DNA of 64,000 nt from Mycobacterium sp. GA-2829 (lineage in GTDB: Bacteria > Actinomycetota > Actinomycetes > Mycobacteriales > Mycobacteriaceae): positions 1 to 64,000 of the forward strand of contig NZ_LQIT01000025.1 in the NCBI RefSeq assembly GCF_001499965.1. Direction: 5' to 3'. The notes beneath the pieces are model-generated. The model did not search any database and was not told the DNA's origin. It was given only the letters and a program-made list of their open reading frames with translations. The position numbers and the translations under genes were made by a program. Numbering within the stretch: position 1 is the first letter of the stretch; each line of letters begins with the position of its first letter. Positions 50,950-59,070 of this stretch are shown piece after piece.

Positions 50950-52068
50950 ATGAATCCTGCCCTGCCAATCCGCCATGCACGCACTTCCCACACCCGATCG
51001 GCACAGCCACAACGCGGCCGCAACGAGCGGCCGGCCACCATGGTTGGCCAGACCCCTGTCTTGAGAATCAGCGCACCGTTCACGTCAGAAGAGCGGGGCT
51101 TTTGGGCCAAACTCGAAGGCTTCAACCCGGGAGGGATGAAAGACCGACCCGCGCTACACATGGTCGAACGCGCCCGCTCCCGCGGGGCACTTGCCCCCGG
51201 CGCCCGCATAGTCGAATCCACCAGCGGGACACTGGGGTTGGGTCTCGCACTAGCCGGAACGGTCTACGGGCACCCCGTCACCTTGGTCACCGACCCCGGG
51301 ATGGAGCCGATCATTCAGAATATGCTCGCCGCATTCGGCGCCGACATCGAATTGGTCACTGAACCGCACCCACAGGGAGGCTGGCAGCAGGCTCGCCGTG
51401 ACCGCGTGCAGAAGATCTTGGCCACCGACCCGCGCGCGTGGCATCCCGATCAATACAGCAACCCCGATAACGTCGAGGCCTACCGCGGGCTCGCGTTGGA
51501 ACTGAACGAACAACTCGGCGCCGTTGATGTCCTGGTGTGCTCGGTGGGCACCGGAGGCCACTCGGCCGGCGTCGCACGCGTCCTCCGAGAATTTAACCCG
51601 CAGCTGCGGCTGATCGGCGTCGACACGGTGGGCTCGACGATCTTCGGCCAGCCCGCGGCTTCTCGGCTCATGCGCGGCCTGGGATCGAGCATCTATCCCG
51701 GCAACGTCGACTACCAAGCGTTCAACGAAGTGCATTGGGTTGCCCCCGCGGAGTCGGTGTGGGCATGCCGCACCCTGGCGGCCACCCACTACGCCAGTGG
51801 CGGCTGGAGCGTCGGTGCGGTCGCCCTAGTTGCAGGCTGGGTCGCACGCAATAGCCCTGCCGGAGCCACTGTCGCAGCGATCTTCCCGGACGGTCCGCAG
51901 CGCTACTTCGACACCATCTACAACGACGACTACTGCCGCGCCCACGGCCTGCTCGACGCAGCGCTCCCACGGCATCCCGCCACCATTGAGGACCCGATGA
52001 CCCAGACAGTCACGGCGTGGACGCGATGCACCACCGTTGTCGACCCCACCGAGAGGCAGTCACGATGA
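50950..52068 (+). CDS. cysK2: CysK2-like PLP-dependent cysteine (S-sulfocysteine) synthase
   Basis: 372 aa from ATG 50,950, the length of M. tuberculosis CysK2; the frame is open to 50,887. The PLP lysine is in 'KLEGFNPGGMKDRPALHMVE', with substrate loop 'IVESTSGTLGLGLALAGTVY' and PLP-phosphate loop 'VLVCSVGTGGHSAGVARVLR'. CysK2 makes S-sulfocysteine from O-phosphoserine and thiosulfate. Its copper-linked placement suggests thiol supply under metal stress. It is coupled to the MFS gene by an ATGA overlap. Confidence 0.87.
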   Translation: MNPALPIRHARTSHTRSAQPQRGRNERPATMVGQTPVLRISAPFTSEERGFWAKLEGFNPGGMKDRPALHMVERARSRGALAPGARIVESTSGTLGLGLALAGTVYGHPVTLVTDPGMEPIIQNMLAAFGADIELVTEPHPQGGWQQARRDRVQKILATDPRAWHPDQYSNPDNVEAYRGLALELNEQLGAVDVLVCSVGTGGHSAGVARVLREFNPQLRLIGVDTVGSTIFGQPAASRLMRGLGSSIYPGNVDYQAFNEVHWVAPAESVWACRTLAATHYASGGWSVGAVALVAGWVARNSPAGATVAAIFPDGPQRYFDTIYNDDYCRAHGLLDAALPRHPATIEDPMTQTVTAWTRCTTVVDPTERQSR

Positions 52069-53327
52069 CCCTGCTGTCAGCCTTCCGCAGCTTTGGTTGG
52101 CCCAGTCGGATGCTGATGATCAACCAATTCGGCATCAACCTGGGCTTTTACATGCTCATGCCTTACCTGGCCGGCTACCTCGCCGGCCCGTTGGGGCTGG
52201 CCGCGTGGGCCATCGGCCTGGTGCTGGGTGTACGTAACTTCTCCCAGCAAGGCATGTTTCTCATCGGCGGCACTCTGGCAGACCGGCTGGGCTACAAACC
52301 GCTCATCGTCTGCGGATGTGTCCTCCGGACAGCAGGATTCGGCTTGCTTGTCTTCGCTGAATCGCTACCGGCGGTTCTGATCGCCTCGGCAGCAACCGGC
52401 TTCGCCGGCGCCCTGTTCAATCCTGCGGTGCGCGCCTATCTGGCGGCCGACGCGGGCCCACGGCGCGTGGAAGCCTTCGCGGTGTTCAACGTGTTCTATC
52501 AGGCGGGCATTCTGGCCGGACCCCTTGTCGGGCTGGCCTTGATGTTCGTCGATTTCCGAATGACAGCTGCCGCCGCAGCGGTCGTGTTCGCTGCGCTGAC
52601 CGTGGCCCAACTCTTAGCATTGCCCCACCGCGCCGCGGGGACACCTGACGAGAAGACATCGGTGCTGCAGGACTGGCGAACAGTCGCGGCCAACCGCTCC
52701 TTTCTGCTCTTCGCGGCGGCCATGATCGGGTCGTATGTCTTGTCATTCCAGGTCTATCTGGCATTGCCGCTTCAGGCGCGAGACCTGTTTCCGCGCAACG
52801 ATTCCGTTGTCACCGCCATGATCTTCGTGGTCTCGGGTCTGGTTGCCGTCCTCGGCCAGATGCGGATCACACGATGGTTCGCCCACCGCTGGGGCGCCGG
52901 CCGCTCCCTGGTGATCGGCATGCTGATCCTCGCGGCGTCGTTTTTGCCGCTGATCGTGCTGCCTGATGACACCAGGGCAGGCAGAGTCGCCGCCGCGACC
53001 GCGTTACTCGTCGCCACGGCGGTGCTGGCGGTCGGGTCGGCGGCGGTCTTCCCGTTCGAGATGGACACCGTCGTCTCATTGGCCAACAACCGTCTCATCG
53101 GAACGCACTACGGCTTCTACAACACCATCGTCGGAGTCGGCATTCTTGTCGGCAATCTGGCCACCGGCTCGCTGATGCAGGCCGCCCGAGATCTCGGACA
53201 ACCCTGGCTGCTGTGGGTTCTGCTGTCGGCAATCGGGCTGGCCTCCGCCGCGGCCTTGTTCCGGCTGGACCGACGGGGCCGACTTCAACCCGAACAGCTG
53301 ACATCCTCCGCGCAACCTCCGCGCTGA
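52065..53327 (+). CDS. MFS exporter, third gene of the lpqS-cysK2 operon (Rv0849-like)
   Basis: 420 aa with 12 predicted helices. 'MLMINQFGINLGFYMLMPYL', 'VLGVRNFSQQGMFLIGGTLA' and 'DRLGYKPLIVCGCVLRTAGF' are typical of the drug/solute exporter MFS group near Rv0849. ATG 52,065 overlaps the cysK2 stop. It probably exports a copper-stress-related thiol or metabolite; the substrate is unknown. A single TACGTA inside the gene (52,231) is not in a promoter position. Confidence 0.88.
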   Translation: MTLLSAFRSFGWPSRMLMINQFGINLGFYMLMPYLAGYLAGPLGLAAWAIGLVLGVRNFSQQGMFLIGGTLADRLGYKPLIVCGCVLRTAGFGLLVFAESLPAVLIASAATGFAGALFNPAVRAYLAADAGPRRVEAFAVFNVFYQAGILAGPLVGLALMFVDFRMTAAAAAVVFAALTVAQLLALPHRAAGTPDEKTSVLQDWRTVAANRSFLLFAAAMIGSYVLSFQVYLALPLQARDLFPRNDSVVTAMIFVVSGLVAVLGQMRITRWFAHRWGAGRSLVIGMLILAASFLPLIVLPDDTRAGRVAAATALLVATAVLAVGSAAVFPFEMDTVVSLANNRLIGTHYGFYNTIVGVGILVGNLATGSLMQAARDLGQPWLLWVLLSAIGLASAAALFRLDRRGRLQPEQLTSSAQPPR

Positions 53328-53359
53328 ACACCCAACGACGCGAACATGCTCGATACCCC

Positions 53360-53398
53360 ATATCGTCATCTACGTAGTAACTACGTAGATGGCGATAT
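53360..53398. promoter_or_regulatory. 39-bp near-perfect palindrome with TACGTA halves, site D
   Basis: Arms ATATCGTCATCTACGTAG (53,360-53,377) and CTACGTAGATGGCGATAT (53,381-53,398) match at 17 of 18 positions around a TAA centre. It includes C-TACGTA-GTAAC-TACGTA-G. It lies 40 bp before the pseudo-receiver regulator and after the MFS stop. It is the strongest copy of the regional motif. Confidence 0.8.
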
Positions 53399-53437
53399 GC
53401 TGGTTCCAGCATCCGCGCAGACGCCTTCACGCCGTGA

Positions 53438-54184
53438 ATGGCCCACGCTGGCAAGGAGACTGCCACGACCATCGAGCCGCACCCCGCTTCGGGCAGCGTT
53501 GCCTCTCCGGCGGTAGCCGCTGGGCGCATTCGCGTTCTGCTGGTTGAGCCTCGGCGCATCTACGCCGACATGTTGGCCCGCACCCTACGCGCTGAAGAGT
53601 TCGCCGTCGACGTCGCACGCTCAGATGCTGCAGCGCTCACCGCGGTGCTCGGCGATGACCCCGATGTGGTGGTGGTGTGCGTGGGATCATCCGCGCACGG
53701 CGCCGTCGTCCTTGACCGTGTTCGCCAGGCCGCCCATTGCGGCGTCGTCGCGCTCGCCGACACAGATATGGCGCCACTAATATCGCGCGTCGGAGTGGCT
53801 CCCATCGGCTCCCGCGACATACTCAACACGCGAATACGGCAGACGCTCAGGCGTTCTCACCAGCGCAGCGAGGTCGGCGGCGCGCAGCGACGCCACGTCG
53901 ACGATCTGGTGATCGACGTGGGGGTCCGGCGGGTCTATCAGCGCGGCAACGTCATATCGCTGACTCGAACGGAGTTCGCGATCCTTCGGGTGTTGTCCGA
54001 TGATCCAGGGGAGCCCGTGACGTGCCGACGACTTCAGGAAGTCCTTTGGGGGGCGACGCAGCCCGGCGGGCGGTCGGCACTGGGCGTGCACATCGGCAAT
54101 CTTCGACGCAAGCTCGGTGACGCCCCGTCTCGTCCGCGCTATGTCCGGACGGTCCGCGGCATCGGCTACTGTCTGGCCGGCTGA
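53438..54184 (+). CDS. OmpR-type regulator with a degenerate receiver domain
   Basis: 248 aa. The C-terminal winged helix is intact ('ISLTRTEFAILRVLSDDPGE' and 'RSALGVHIGNLRRKLGDAPS', ending 'YVRTVRGIGYCLAG'). The N-terminal half aligns with receivers, but the acidic pair is E37-P38, the phosphoacceptor is replaced by cysteine (C81 in 'DVVVVCVGSS'), and the conserved Lys-Pro is missing ('VAPIGSRDILN'). It therefore cannot be controlled by normal phosphotransfer. No kinase is adjacent. A large palindrome (site D) precedes it, suggesting autoregulation. Confidence 0.85.
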   Translation: MAHAGKETATTIEPHPASGSVASPAVAAGRIRVLLVEPRRIYADMLARTLRAEEFAVDVARSDAAALTAVLGDDPDVVVVCVGSSAHGAVVLDRVRQAAHCGVVALADTDMAPLISRVGVAPIGSRDILNTRIRQTLRRSHQRSEVGGAQRRHVDDLVIDVGVRRVYQRGNVISLTRTEFAILRVLSDDPGEPVTCRRLQEVLWGATQPGGRSALGVHIGNLRRKLGDAPSRPRYVRTVRGIGYCLAG

Positions 54185-54246
54185 ACCATTACCCGGTGCA
54201 GACAAGGCGTTTGGTGGGAGGAAGCTGTTGGCGGAGGCGTTCGGGG

Positions 54247-54993
54247 TCAGGTCTCGATAATCCGTATGACGTAGGGTGTCATCCCGGCGGTACGCACCGG
54301 TGAAATCTTGATGGGAACGCCGGTTTGTTGCGCCTCGATCATTTTTCCGCCGCCGAGGTAGATCGCTTCGTGTTGGCTTCCGCCGGGCCCCCAGAACAGG
54401 AGGTCGCCGCGTTTAGCTTGCGCGGGAGGTACCTTGCGGCCAGCGTTGTACTGGTCGCCGGACCATCGCGGCAACAGTACTCCGACGCCGGCGAAGGCGA
54501 ATCGTGTCAGTCCTGAGCAGTCGAAACCGACGGTGCCTGCGCCTTGGTCGACACCGCGACTAGGGCCGGTGAGGCTGCCCCCTCCCCAGGAGTAGGGAAC
54601 GCCGATCTGCGTTCCTGCCCTGCGGATAACGTATTCGATCGCCTGGGCACCGTAGAGACGGTTGCCGCGGACGCTCGTTTGGGGGCTTGCCGCGGGACTG
54701 ACGAGTCCGAGACTGCTCAGGAAGCTACGCCCCAAGTCCATCGCAGTCTGGGTGGCAACGGCCGTCGCCTGCAAGGACGCGTTGGCGATGGCAACCGGAT
54801 CGCCGGGCGCTCCCGCACTCGGGATCTTGGGCAGGAGTGGATCCCACGGACCGCCTGTCGGCTCGGCGGAGGCTGCTGGCGTGCACGCCAAAAGTACCGT
54901 CGCGACGACGGCAACGATCACCCCAGTCAGGCGAAAGCCGACCGCAGATACGCGGCCTTCCTCCGGGCGGACGCATCGGGCCATCGGTTCCAT
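54247..54993 (-). CDS. RipB-like NlpC/P60 peptidoglycan endopeptidase
   Basis: 248 aa, close to RipB (about 241). Signal-type helix 'LTGVIVAVVATVLLACTPAA', no coiled coil, then a region shared with the ripA-like paralogue ('DPLLPKIPSAGAPGDPVAIA', 'RLYGAQAIEYVIRRAG') and the catalytic domain 'PYSWGGGSLTGPSRGVDQGA', 'TVGFDCSGLTRFAFAG' (Cys), 'SQHEAIYLGGGKMIEAQQTG' (His). It closely resembles the C-terminal half of the gene at 47,073, so the two are local paralogues. Operator site E lies 91 bp upstream. Confidence 0.9.
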   Translation of the reverse strand: MEPMARCVRPEEGRVSAVGFRLTGVIVAVVATVLLACTPAASAEPTGGPWDPLLPKIPSAGAPGDPVAIANASLQATAVATQTAMDLGRSFLSSLGLVSPAASPQTSVRGNRLYGAQAIEYVIRRAGTQIGVPYSWGGGSLTGPSRGVDQGAGTVGFDCSGLTRFAFAGVGVLLPRWSGDQYNAGRKVPPAQAKRGDLLFWGPGGSQHEAIYLGGGKMIEAQQTGVPIKISPVRTAGMTPYVIRIIET

Positions 54994-55083
54994 ATGGCGT
55001 TCTTTCTTTCGGCTGTCGGAGCGCCGGTGATTGGTTTCGCCAAGAAAGGCGAAACAGAGCGTTCCGTACTGTGCAGCAACGAT

Positions 55084-55102
55084 GTACGTAGCGAATACGT
55101 AG
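55084..55102. promoter_or_regulatory. TACGTA element, site E, upstream of the ripB-like gene
   Basis: G-TACGTA-GCGAA-TACGTA-G with exact half sites at 11-bp spacing, 91-109 bp before the ripB-like start. Confidence 0.7.
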
Positions 55103-55477
55103 ATCAGCCTAACTCACATATGCCTCATCAGTAACACCTGCAACATAATTACAATGCTGGAACTTCGGCAGCTGAAATTGCTAATGGTGTTTTGCGAATG
55201 GGTGCTTGAAAGTGTCGATCGTCGATGGCAAAGGCTACGAAATAAGCGGTGGTCCGGACATGTGAAAATGCCTTTACCTAGGGCGGCAAACCAAAGGTGC
55301 CGTAGCGGAAAGGGCTGCGCTACCTGTGCTGCGTGGGCCCCACGGCGCGATGCTTGGGTGACACTTGGCAGTTCGCAACCCGGTTCGGTGGATGCGAAAC
55401 GTCCTGCTGGCACGCTAACTGGTGCCACGAGGTGACTGGGAGGCGGCGGTTGTGAGTCTCCGCTGCTGATCTGAGTT
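55103..55477. other. low-GC gap, possible LysR start remnant
   Basis: About 375 bases with lower GC than the surroundings. From 55,154 the plus strand reads MLELRQLKLLMVFCEWVLES, which resembles the start of a LysR regulator but soon loses any HTH pattern. It is probably a decayed fragment or chance. No gene is called here. Confidence 0.3.
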
Positions 55478-56701
55478 TCAGAGGTTGGCGTTGCCGGCTT
55501 TCCACTGATCCCAAGGGATGTTCCAGTCACCTAAACCGTCTGTCCCCGACAGCGTGGGGCCGGTGGTGTTGATGACCTCAACGATGTCGCCGCGTCGGGT
55601 GTTGTCGTAAAACCAGCGGGCGTTGGCCGGATTGACGTTGAGGCATCCGTGGCTGACATTGGCGATACCTTGGCTGCCCACCGACCACGGTGCAGAGTGC
55701 ACGTAGATCCCGCTGTAGGACATCTGGGTCGCCCACTCCACCTCGGTGCGGTATCCGTCAGGAGAGTTGACCGGAACTCCGTAGGTGGACGAATCCATCA
55801 CCAGAAACGAGTAACGATCTCCGATGATGTAGGCGCCGTTATCGGTCGGGGTCTTGGCTTTACCCATGGAGATGGGCATGGTCTTGACGATCTGACCATT
55901 GCGCCGCACAGTCATCGTTTTGGTGGCGTCATCGGCGGTGGCGATGACCTCGTCACCGATGGTGAACCGGGTAGTGACGTCATCCTGACCGAACAGCCCG
56001 TCACCGAAGTTGACGCCGTAGGCGTTGACCGCCACCTCTACTTTTGTTCCCGGTTTCCAGTATTCGGCTGGGCGCCACCGTACTTCGCGATTATTGAGCC
56101 AGTAGAAGGCTCCCTCGACCGGGGGGTTGGTGGTCACGTCGATCGCTTGCTGCGCCGCAATCCGATCGGTGATGTTCTCATCGAAGCGGATCGCGATGGG
56201 TTGGCCCACGCCAACCGTTTCCCCGTCGTTGGGCAGGACGTAGGGCATCGTCAAGTTGTCGGGCGAGTGGGTTTCGAAGGTCGCTGTCGTAGTGGTCGCG
56301 CCGCCCAGTCCAAGGGCCTGGGCATGAAGGGTGTACTGCTTGTTGTAGCCCAGCGGCTCGGCCGACGACCAGGACACGCCATCGGGGCTGAGCTGTCCGT
56401 CGACGAGTTCGCCGGCTTCGTTGGTCAACGAGACTTGGCCGAGAACGCCGTCACCGGCGGACACGGTAACAGGGGAGTCCACCGCGACGCCGATCGCTCC
56501 GTCGGTCACCGACGCCTGCAATTTGGGCACTAGCAGGTCGGCGAACGGGGTGCCTTTATCAGTGATGACCTCGGGCTGGGGCGCGGCGGCCGGCGACGAG
56601 CTGCACGCGGCCGCGATCAGCAGCACCGCCATCGCTAGGACGGCCGTCCGCAGCCACTGCGCCGTCCTGCGAAACGGTGGGAGGCAAGTCGCCTGCGGCA
56701 T
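55478..56701 (-). CDS. L,D-transpeptidase lipoprotein (Ldt, YkuD domain)
   Basis: 407 aa. Lipobox 'LAMAVLLIAAACSSSPAAAP', two Ig-like domains (about 60-270, with 'NLTMPYVLPNDGETVGVGQP' and 'YWLNNREVRWRPAEYWKPGT'), then the YkuD catalytic domain with 'GVPVNSPDGYRTEVEWATQM', His in 'YSGIYVHSAPWSVGSQGIAN' and the nucleophile in 'VSHGCLNVNPANARWFYD'. It forms 3-3 cross-links in peptidoglycan and is insensitive to most penicillins. ATG 56,701 is chosen as the mature-type start. The promoter holds the TCTTCA-type repeat at 56,845. Confidence 0.93.
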   Translation of the reverse strand: MPQATCLPPFRRTAQWLRTAVLAMAVLLIAAACSSSPAAAPQPEVITDKGTPFADLLVPKLQASVTDGAIGVAVDSPVTVSAGDGVLGQVSLTNEAGELVDGQLSPDGVSWSSAEPLGYNKQYTLHAQALGLGGATTTTATFETHSPDNLTMPYVLPNDGETVGVGQPIAIRFDENITDRIAAQQAIDVTTNPPVEGAFYWLNNREVRWRPAEYWKPGTKVEVAVNAYGVNFGDGLFGQDDVTTRFTIGDEVIATADDATKTMTVRRNGQIVKTMPISMGKAKTPTDNGAYIIGDRYSFLVMDSSTYGVPVNSPDGYRTEVEWATQMSYSGIYVHSAPWSVGSQGIANVSHGCLNVNPANARWFYDNTRRGDIVEVINTTGPTLSGTDGLGDWNIPWDQWKAGNANL

Positions 56702-56844
56702 CAGTGTGGTCTCCGTATCCGAATGTTGACATCGCTGATGAGCGGGCACTGCGTGCGCCGCGACGGCCGTTCGCGGGCGGCGGTGCACCGTTCACGAATA
56801 TGGTTCAAGTGTGCTGATGCGTCATTTGGCTTTCTTAGTCCTTC

Positions 56845-56863
56845 GATGAAGATTCAGTAAAGA
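56845..56863. promoter_or_regulatory. TCTTCA-type direct repeat upstream of the L,D-transpeptidase gene
   Basis: On the gene strand the bases read TCTTTACT and, 11 bp on, TCTTCATC, about 145-160 bp before the ATG. It matches the repeats before the DUF305 and two-component genes with one weaker half. The rest of 56,702-57,085 shows no gene. Confidence 0.45.
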
Positions 56864-57085
56864 CGCAGACTTGCGCTCTGGCCTGCCCGACATGGCATCC
56901 GGCTAGCTCTGGCAGGCGCCGAACGGGCTGCCGATCGTTTGTTCGTCGATCGTCGGCCCGTGGCGCGAAATGGGCCACGTAGGAGGCTATGGGTCTAGTA
57001 CGCGTAGATCGGGAACGCTTGAGGCAATCACGGTTCCGGGAGCGCTAGACGCTGGTCGCTCTCAGCCCTGCTCCAGTGTCGGTTT

Positions 57086-58018
57086 CTACGCGGTGGGGTC
57101 CTTCGTCGCGGTGGTGGACTTGAGGCTGCACCCTCCGGCGGGGGTGAAGGGGTGTATCAGCTGCCGCCCGTACGCGGTGGGGTAGTCGGGGTGTGCGGCC
57201 ATGCCGAGCTGGGTGGAGTCGAATCGGCGGCTGGGGTTATAGGAGTAGGTGCGCATGAGGTGGTCCCAGACCAGGGTGAACAGCCCGAAGTTGACGTCGC
57301 CGATGCCGGCCCACTTGAGGTGATGGAAGCGGTGGCCTTCGTTGAGAGCCAAGACGTGCTTGGCGGGGCCCACGCGGTAGTCGGCGTTGGAGTGCTGCAG
57401 CAGCAGCTGGATCGCCACCGCGAGGGCGAGCAGGGAGGCGACGTTGACGGGCAGACCGATCAGGATGAGCGGTGCCACACCAGCGGCCATCTCAACGGTT
57501 TGGTGCAGCGGGTGTTTCATCAGGCCGTTGAGGCCGTAGAAGCGGGTGATGCTGTGGTGCACGGCGTGGAAACGCCACAACACGCCGATCTTGTGGCTGG
57601 CCACATGGACCACGGTGATGCCGAGGTCGGCGATCATGATCGCGGCGAGGACCTGCAGCGGCAATGCCCAGGTGCGCGGCCACAGCTGCGGGGCCGGGAC
57701 GACCGCCGCCAGTAGTGGAATGGCAGCCACGCTGGCCAGGATCAGCGTCTCGTTGACTGCGACGTGGATGCGGTCGCGCCTGCTGTCTGCCTGATCATGA
57801 TTCCATTCGGGGTCATACGGAATGACACGTTCGACCAGCAACGCGGTGGCAATCGCGACGGCCATCACGGCCAGCAGCCAGTATTTCGGGGCGCCGGCGG
57901 CGGTTAACGCCACACCGGCGCCGTTGAGGCCGAGCAACATGACCGGCACGTAGCCGTATCGGGCCACCGCCTGTGCCGCGGTGACCGCCGTCAATGGCGG
58001 GGACTTCGTGCTCACCAC
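57086..58018 (-). CDS. sterol-desaturase/fatty-acid hydroxylase superfamily membrane protein
   Basis: 310 aa from GTG 58,018. Several membrane helices and the eight-histidine di-iron pattern: 'VHVASHKIGVLWRFHAVHHS', 'MKHPLHQTVEM' and 'LNEGHRFHHLKWAGIGDVNF'. These enzymes hydroxylate or desaturate lipids using O2. The substrate is unknown. It is adjacent to, and downstream of, the AraC gene on the same strand (44-bp gap), so the AraC protein probably controls it. Confidence 0.87.
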   Translation of the reverse strand: MVSTKSPPLTAVTAAQAVARYGYVPVMLLGLNGAGVALTAAGAPKYWLLAVMAVAIATALLVERVIPYDPEWNHDQADSRRDRIHVAVNETLILASVAAIPLLAAVVPAPQLWPRTWALPLQVLAAIMIADLGITVVHVASHKIGVLWRFHAVHHSITRFYGLNGLMKHPLHQTVEMAAGVAPLILIGLPVNVASLLALAVAIQLLLQHSNADYRVGPAKHVLALNEGHRFHHLKWAGIGDVNFGLFTLVWDHLMRTYSYNPSRRFDSTQLGMAAHPDYPTAYGRQLIHPFTPAGGCSLKSTTATKDPTA

Positions 58019-58062
58019 CTGATCGTCGCGGCTACTGGCGTGGCAGAGCTTGAATGATCCGG

Positions 58063-58839
58063 CTACACGGCGGTGTCGAGGTCCCAGGACACGTGCCGGC
58101 TCAACGCCGAGGGCGCCAGCCCGAACATCTCCCGCGTGGTACGGGTCAGATGGGCGCTGTCGGAAAACCCCGCATTATGTGCGGCGCCGGTCAGGTCATC
58201 GCCGGCGTGCGCGCAAATGATGGCGAGCCGCAGCCGTAACCACAGCACGTAGCGGCGCAGCGGAATGCCAACCTGTTCGGTGAACAGATGGGTCAATCGG
58301 CTCGCAGACACACCGACCTGGGCCGCGAGTTCGGTACCTCCGACTGGGCCCGCGGCCACAAGGTCGGGGAGCACCCGCAACACCTCGTCGACGGCGCGAT
58401 GGCGGGTCGTTGCTTCATCAGCTGCCATGGCGGGTGCGAGGTGTTCGATCAGCTCGTCGACCACGACGGCCAACGGACGTCGGCGGGTGAACGTCAACAC
58501 CGGAGCAACAGTCCAGCCGGACCGAAGCGCGCGCAAGTGCGCCGAGCGCCCTGGGGCAGACTCCGGTTCCAAGAACACCACGGTGCCCTCCGGCGCGCCG
58601 ACTTCGACCCGGTGTGGCGCATCGGCGGGCACGACCACCTTGGTGCCGCGATGCTGGTTGCCGTGCTCGTCACGCATCGTGAAAGGTGTTGTTGCGGTGA
58701 CAATCTGGACGGCATGGTGGGCGTGTAGGTCGGTGGTGCCAATCGATCCGGTGAACGCCAACACCCCAGGTCGCAGCAGTGCCGTCCCGCCCCAGTGCGG
58801 TTCACCGGTGATACCACCGCCATCCCGCATCATCGCCAC
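58063..58839 (-). CDS. AraC-family transcriptional regulator
   Basis: 258 aa. A cupin-like N-terminus ('DLHAHHAVQIVTATTPFTMR', 'GTKVVVPADAPHRVEVGAPE') is followed by two C-terminal HTHs: 'ELAAQVGVSASRLTHLFTEQ' and 'DDLTGAAHNAGFSDSAHLTR', ending 'TREMFGLAPSALSRHVSWDL'. The histidines near residues 39-42 and 76 could bind metal, which is inference. Start GTG 58,839; ATGs at 58,833 and 58,830 are alternatives. Confidence 0.9.
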   Translation of the reverse strand: MAMMRDGGGITGEPHWGGTALLRPGVLAFTGSIGTTDLHAHHAVQIVTATTPFTMRDEHGNQHRGTKVVVPADAPHRVEVGAPEGTVVFLEPESAPGRSAHLRALRSGWTVAPVLTFTRRRPLAVVVDELIEHLAPAMAADEATTRHRAVDEVLRVLPDLVAAGPVGGTELAAQVGVSASRLTHLFTEQVGIPLRRYVLWLRLRLAIICAHAGDDLTGAAHNAGFSDSAHLTRTTREMFGLAPSALSRHVSWDLDTAV

Positions 58840-59001
58840 GAATCGATGCTACGGCCTTCCAATAATCGACTTACCGCGGCGCCAGCAACGGGGAACATCG
58901 AAGCAGGCGTGGCCAGCCATCCGCCGCCACGGGTAACGCAGGATATGCGCCATTGGCCAGTCACCCACCGCCGCGCCTAGCTCGGGCGCCCTTGTACCGT
59001 A

Positions 59002-59016
59002 TACCCCTCAGGGGTA
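59002..59016. promoter_or_regulatory. RicR/CsoR-type copper box TACCC-N5-GGGTA
   Basis: TACCCCTCAGGGGTA is an exact match to the mycobacterial RicR consensus and a perfect palindrome. It lies 55 bp before the 48-aa ORF at 59,071. Confidence 0.8.
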
Positions 59017-59070
59017 CCTTCGTTGTATCACCCGGGGCGGGTAGCCCGACGACTGGAAGGCGTATCGCTG

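Noticed and set aside
52231..52236. Single TACGTA in the MFS gene
   Set aside because: No second half at 11-bp spacing and not in a promoter; counted as chance.
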